NCBI GenBank assembly: GCA_023393375.1
Contig: JAEWLI010000129.1
Coordinates: 1-18,163, forward strand
Source of the DNA: Bacteroidota bacterium
GTDB lineage: Bacteria; Bacteroidota; Bacteroidia; Cytophagales; Cyclobacteriaceae
DNA length: 18,163 nt
Reading direction: 5' to 3'
The notes under the pieces are model-generated. The model saw only the letters and a list, made by a program, of their open reading frames with translations, ran no database searches and was not told the origin of the DNA. The position numbers and the translations under genes were made by a program. Of the stretch, positions 14,762 to 18,163 are shown piece by piece (position 1 is the first letter of the stretch; every line of letters begins with the position of its first letter).

Positions 14762-16513
14762 TCACTCCTCAATCATAAATTTTACACCCTGCATCCGCTT
14801 ATTTCCCAATTTATCAGTAGCAATTAATTGAAGGTCATAACGCTGTCCTTTTTTAAAACCTCTTACCGGACTAATATATTCAGTTTCTTTACCATTGTTG
14901 ATAGAGTAGGAGAGGAATTCATAACCCACCCTGCCATCCATAGCCGCAAGGAATAATACTACATGTTCAGAATACACTTCAATAGTTTCATCTTCCAATG
15001 AAATATGTTTTATAGGTGAAATGCTCAGTTTGGGAAATATCTCCGGACCTTCGTTGTCCACTACTACCAGCAACTTACTTTGGGAATTGTTAATCACATT
15101 GTCAAAGCCGTAATAATCAATTTCATATAATCCTTCTTCTTCAAGGCTAAATGGTGAAGTGTATTCCTTTTCTTCGCCTTTATTGATGGAATAGGTCAAC
15201 ATTTTCATCCCAGATTCCAGATCTGTTCCTTTTAATTCAATTTTGGTTTTATTGCTGACAAATACAGTATCACGGGAGAAAAACCGTGGTCCTATTAGAT
15301 TATAGCTTAAAACCGGTCCGCTAAGATCAAGGTAGGAAACAGTGACATTTTCTTTCCCCGCGGCATTAGAACTTTTATTACCCACTGCATCTACAGCATA
15401 ATAACTGATCTTGAGATCACCCTGAGAACCAGTAAGAAAAAATGGTGCTTCGTATGATTCTTGTGCGCCTCCATTGATGGAATAGAAAATATCCTTTACA
15501 CCAGCTTTGTTATCCACTGCGGTTAATTGCACTCTTGTTCTGGTAGATGTGTACTCTTTCCCATTGATAATAAAATTGTCACCCATCAAATCGGCAGTGA
15601 TGATGGGAGGGGTATTGTCTACATAAATATTGATTTTTTGTTCCGGTTCAATATGGCCAAGGTTATCTTTTGCAAAAAAACTTATTTCATGTTCGCCTTC
15701 TGGCAATGTTGAAAATGAAACCGGTGTAACATATTTTTTTTCCGGCTGACCATTAATTTTATAGTATATGCCCTCTAATCCTGAAATGACATCGTCCGAA
15801 GTTAATTCCAATTTTACTTTTGAAGAAACTACCATTCCTTTGGTATCACCTGAAAATTGGTAGCTGGATTTTGGTGCCGAATCATCAATCATAATGGTTT
15901 GAGAATGTATTTGGTCGATATTCCCCACATTGTCCACAGAATAATACTGAATTTCATGAGACCGTTCTTCGGATAAAACAATTGGTTGGCGATAAAATGT
16001 ATAGGGAGCTTGGTTCAGCGAGTAATAAATATTTTCCACACCCGACATTTCATCGGTTGCAGATAAAGTGATTTCAAGACCCGTCTGACTGTAAATCAAT
16101 TCCTTTTTATGGATAAGACGAGCTTTTTCATAGTTGATTTTAGTTGATGGAGGTGTGCCATCCCGGTAAACTTCCCATACTACTTCTTTCTGTGGGTATA
16201 CTTCCTTACCTGTTTCGGGATCAACTGCCCATTGAGATCTCAGATAATTGATACCTTCCGTATCCAGAAAAAAAGGATCGGCATATTTTTTAGTCAATTC
16301 GCTTTTTAATAGATAGTTTTCAGCTCCCTCATCTTTTGAGGTTGATACCCGGATATACATGGGTAGGTCTTTGTTCCAGTACATCTTTCCATCAGGTGCC
16401 ACAAACACCTTTTTTTCATGCTGAGGTTTGTCCTGGGCGATCCCACATATTTGAATAAAGAGAAAAAAACTGCAAATCCACGGAAACGATTTCTTTAAAG
16501 TTAACATGATCAT
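14762..16513 (-). CDS. Exported Ig-like / OmpL47-type repeat protein
   Basis: This 583-aa protein has a signal peptide (about 1-27, ending GIAQ before DKP). An N-terminal block (35-116) contains VFVAPDGKMYWNKDLP, and is followed by five repeats of about 90 aa (about 117-210, 211-301, 302-397, 398-487 and 488-583). Each repeat follows the plan h-x-L-x-[SAT]-x-D-x-x-[SA]G-[VLM]-x-x-[IL]-x-YSIN-x-G followed later by YYAVDNxGN, as in GVKDIFYSINGG and ISYYAVDAVGN. This matches the beta-sandwich repeats known as OmpL47-type or chitobiase-C-terminal-like domains in secreted proteins. There is no membrane anchor, Por-sorting domain or enzyme domain. Cys23 lacks a good lipobox, so I do not call a lipoprotein. 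It is the first gene of a two-gene operon with the transmembrane phosphatase, hinting at a shared envelope role. An internal Met3 start is equally possible. Confidence 0.87.
   Translation of the reverse strand: MIMLTLKKSFPWICSFFLFIQICGIAQDKPQHEKKVFVAPDGKMYWNKDLPMYIRVSTSKDEGAENYLLKSELTKKYADPFFLDTEGINYLRSQWAVDPETGKEVYPQKEVVWEVYRDGTPPSTKINYEKARLIHKKELIYSQTGLEITLSATDEMSGVENIYYSLNQAPYTFYRQPIVLSEERSHEIQYYSVDNVGNIDQIHSQTIMIDDSAPKSSYQFSGDTKGMVVSSKVKLELTSDDVISGLEGIYYKINGQPEKKYVTPVSFSTLPEGEHEISFFAKDNLGHIEPEQKINIYVDNTPPIITADLMGDNFIINGKEYTSTRTRVQLTAVDNKAGVKDIFYSINGGAQESYEAPFFLTGSQGDLKISYYAVDAVGNKSSNAAGKENVTVSYLDLSGPVLSYNLIGPRFFSRDTVFVSNKTKIELKGTDLESGMKMLTYSINKGEEKEYTSPFSLEEEGLYEIDYYGFDNVINNSQSKLLVVVDNEGPEIFPKLSISPIKHISLEDETIEVYSEHVVLFLAAMDGRVGYEFLSYSINNGKETEYISPVRGFKKGQRYDLQLIATDKLGNKRMQGVKFMIEE
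14765..14770 (-). promoter_or_regulatory. Ribosome binding site of the SpoIIE-phosphatase gene
   Basis: GAGGAG on the minus strand, 10 nt before the ATG at 14754. It coincides with the last two Glu codons of the upstream Ig-like gene, so translation of the two is probably coupled. It decides the start in favour of 14754, and is notable because most genes here lack such a sequence. Confidence 0.6.
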
Positions 16514-17024
16514 AATTGTACATTAATTAAAACTTTGGATCAATTTGAATTTCAATTCTCTCTAATTTGGTTAATAATTTATCGTTCTTTCTTGTTATTC
16601 AGGCTGATATTTTTCTTCAAATTCATATAAATATAAGTGGTAATTTGGTGGTATGCCTACTACAATAGGATTTGAGCTGGTTGAATTGCTTTTTAGCATG
16701 TAATAATTTAATCTGTTTAATATAGAATTAAGTGATTGAAGGAGGTAATATTGCTGCCGTTGATCCTTTGGGCAAGAATTTGATAAATGAAAGTGAGGAA
16801 ATAGTTTTAGTTGGTTCCTCCTGAACAGGTATTCTTGAGTTGGGAAGTGTTATCTGGTAATATACCTTACTTCATTAACTATGTGAGAAAATGGTTTAGA
16901 TTATATTAAATGAAAATGTATGGCGGTTGGAGTTAATAGCTCAAAGTTGAAGGAGTGACCATGCCTTAATTATTGGTCAAAGAGTGAAGAGCTAATGAGG
17001 TGTTTGTTTTTTTGCGCACAAATA
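16514..17024. other. Non-coding stretch between the Ig-like gene and comM
   Basis: 511 bp with stops in all frames and no recognisable gene. It holds nested inverted repeats: outer TAGCTC (16937-16942) / GAGCTA (16989-16994) and inner TGACCA (16956-16961) / TGGTCA (16974-16979), 31-88 bp past the comM stop. They lack a T-tract, so a factor-dependent 3' end is possible. It should also contain the promoter of the Ig-like operon, but I find no convincing TTTG / TAnnTTTG pair there. A 30-codon frame (16732-16824) is noted among the rejected items. Confidence 0.5.
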
Positions 17025-18163
17025 TTAAGCTGCCCAGCCATCCCTATCCAGACTTCTGTATTGAATGGCTTCTGCGAGATGTTCTATCTTTATATCATCC
17101 GATTGAGCAAGGTCTGCAATTGTTCTGGATACTTTTAAGATCCGGTCATAAGCACGAGCGGAAAGTCCCAGCCTTTCCATAGCAGTTTTAAGAAGTTTTT
17201 TACCGGCTTCATTGATTTTACAAATTTCTTTTACCATTTGGGAAGGCATCATGGCATTAGAGAAAATTTGTGTTTGATTTTTAAACCGTTCATGCTGCCA
17301 TTCACGGGCTTTGATCACTCTTTCACGGATGACTTGTGATGATTCGGCTGGTCTTTCGCCAGTCATTTCATCAAAAGAAACAGGTGTCACTTCAACATGA
17401 ATGTCTATTCTATCCAGCAGGGGGCCACTTATCTTATTAAGATATCTTTGTACCATACCCGGAGCACAAACACATTGTTTTTCAGGATGGTTGTAATAAC
17501 CGCATGGACAGGGATTCATGCTGGCAATCAGCATAAAATTAGCCGGATAATCAATGGTTACCTTAGCCCTTGAAATTGTAACTTGTCGTTCTTCCAATGG
17601 CTGGCGCATCACTTCCAATACAGTTCTTTTAAACTCAGGCAACTCATCAAGAAAAAGGATCCCATTGTGAGCAAGTGAAATTTCTCCTGGTTGGGGTACT
17701 CCTCCACCTCCTACCAAAGCTACATCGCTGATGGTGTGATGAGGTGCCCTGTAAGGGCGGGTGGAAATTAGAGATGCATGTGCCCCCAATTTACCTGCCA
17801 CAGAATGTATTTTGGTGGTTTCCAGGGCCTCATAAAGATTTAATGGAGGAAGTATGGATGGCAGTCTTTTGGCCAACATGGTCTTTCCGGAACCAGGAGG
17901 CCCAATCATAATCACGTTATGACCGCCAGCTGCAGCAATTTCCAGGGATCGTTTAATATTTTCCTGCCCTTGCACATCTTTGAAATCCACATCATAATCG
18001 TTTAGCTGACTATAAAAGATATCGCGGGTATCAGTAATATGTGGTTCTATGGTTTTGCCATGATCAAAGAAATCAATGGCTTCACTTAATGACTCCACCC
18101 CGTAAACATTCAGTTCGTTTACAATAGCTGCTTCAGAAGCATTTTCTTTGGGCAGAATAATCC
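17025..18163 (-). CDS. comM: ComM/YifB-type AAA+ ATPase, 5' end missing
   Basis: Partial gene: 378 codons plus the stop are visible and the frame stays open to the right edge. The GTG at 18096-18098 is not the true start, because the preceding visible residues (IILPKENASEAAIVNELNVY) match the family. Full members are about 510 aa, so some 130 N-terminal residues are missing. Numbered from the first visible codon, Walker A GPPGSGKT is at 87-94, Walker B ILFLDE at 168-173, and a four-cysteine cluster lies at C218, C220, C230 and C232 (NPCPCG...CVC). A Mg-chelatase-like C-terminal domain ends YRSLDRDGWAA. ComM is known as a hexameric branch-migration helicase that extends integration of incoming DNA during natural transformation; YifB homologues are widespread even in bacteria not known to be competent. 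It acts in the cytoplasm. Its neighbours here do not include other competence genes. Confidence 0.95.
   Translation of the reverse strand, partial: IILPKENASEAAIVNELNVYGVESLSEAIDFFDHGKTIEPHITDTRDIFYSQLNDYDVDFKDVQGQENIKRSLEIAAAGGHNVIMIGPPGSGKTMLAKRLPSILPPLNLYEALETTKIHSVAGKLGAHASLISTRPYRAPHHTISDVALVGGGGVPQPGEISLAHNGILFLDELPEFKRTVLEVMRQPLEERQVTISRAKVTIDYPANFMLIASMNPCPCGYYNHPEKQCVCAPGMVQRYLNKISGPLLDRIDIHVEVTPVSFDEMTGERPAESSQVIRERVIKAREWQHERFKNQTQIFSNAMMPSQMVKEICKINEAGKKLLKTAMERLGLSARAYDRILKVSRTIADLAQSDDIKIEHLAEAIQYRSLDRDGWAA

Noticed and set aside
14755..14772. A TTG start six codons upstream for the SpoIIE phosphatase
   Set aside because: It overlaps the end of the Ig-like gene. The ATG at 14754 has a GAGGAG ribosome site and places the signal peptide at the N-terminus.
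16732..16824. A 30-codon GTG-initiated plus-strand frame whose translation looks fairly protein-like
   Set aside because: It is very short, has a weak start, no promoter or homologue I recognise, and stops closely flank it. At most it is a worn-down gene remnant.
1..18163. CRISPR arrays, tRNA or rRNA genes, toxin-antitoxin or other defence modules, riboswitches
   Set aside because: No regularly spaced repeats, cloverleaf-like sequences, rRNA segments, paired toxin/antitoxin ORFs or recognisable riboswitch cores were seen on either strand by eye.

Overview
The window looks like a chromosomal segment of an AT-rich member of the Bacteroidota, probably Cytophagales-like, though the order is a guess. 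The evidence is the gene content (a short arginine-decarboxylase-type PLP enzyme, a WG-repeat protein, a TPR/SpoIIE phosphatase), the scarcity of Shine-Dalgarno sequences before start codons, and promoter-like sequences of the TTTG / TAnnTTTG type. Most genes are housekeeping or exported proteins. There is no phage, CRISPR array, tRNA or rRNA.

Layout. 1-1609 is an insertion sequence of the IS1634 type with perfect 14-bp terminal inverted repeats. Its transposase is split by a +1 frame change at a GGGG run. The element sits inside an rlmI-like 23S rRNA methyltransferase gene, of which only the last ~78 codons (1610-1845) remain in view. Next come argS (minus), a fold-type III PLP decarboxylase (plus), a dipeptide epimerase (minus), a DUF6263-like exported protein (minus), pgk and tsaC/sua5 (both minus, probably co-transcribed).

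9573-10335 is a gene-poor stretch. It contains an unlisted 53-residue two-helix membrane protein (9680-9841) and a small promoter-to-terminator unit (about 10000-10160) that could be a small RNA or a Phe-rich leader. It also holds a consensus promoter in front of an 868-residue exported TPR-like/WG-repeat protein (10336-12942). That gene converges, with 3 bp between stop codons, on a two-gene minus-strand operon. The operon encodes an exported Ig-like/OmpL47-type repeat protein (14762-16513), followed after 7 bp by a membrane-spanning TPR-coiled-coil-SpoIIE (PP2C-type) phosphatase (12946-14754). A ~510-bp non-coding stretch follows, and the window ends inside a comM/yifB-type AAA+ ATPase gene whose N-terminus lies beyond the right edge.

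How the genes fit together. argS, pgk, tsaC, rlmI and comM serve translation, glycolysis, tRNA modification, rRNA modification and DNA uptake/recombination, and are not obviously one pathway. The most coherent functional unit is the Ig-like protein plus transmembrane phosphatase operon. I read it as a candidate envelope-to-cytoplasm signalling pair. I found no clear evidence of a wholly new multi-gene system. The best leads are that operon, the small membrane protein, the candidate small RNA/leader, and the IS-interrupted rlmI.
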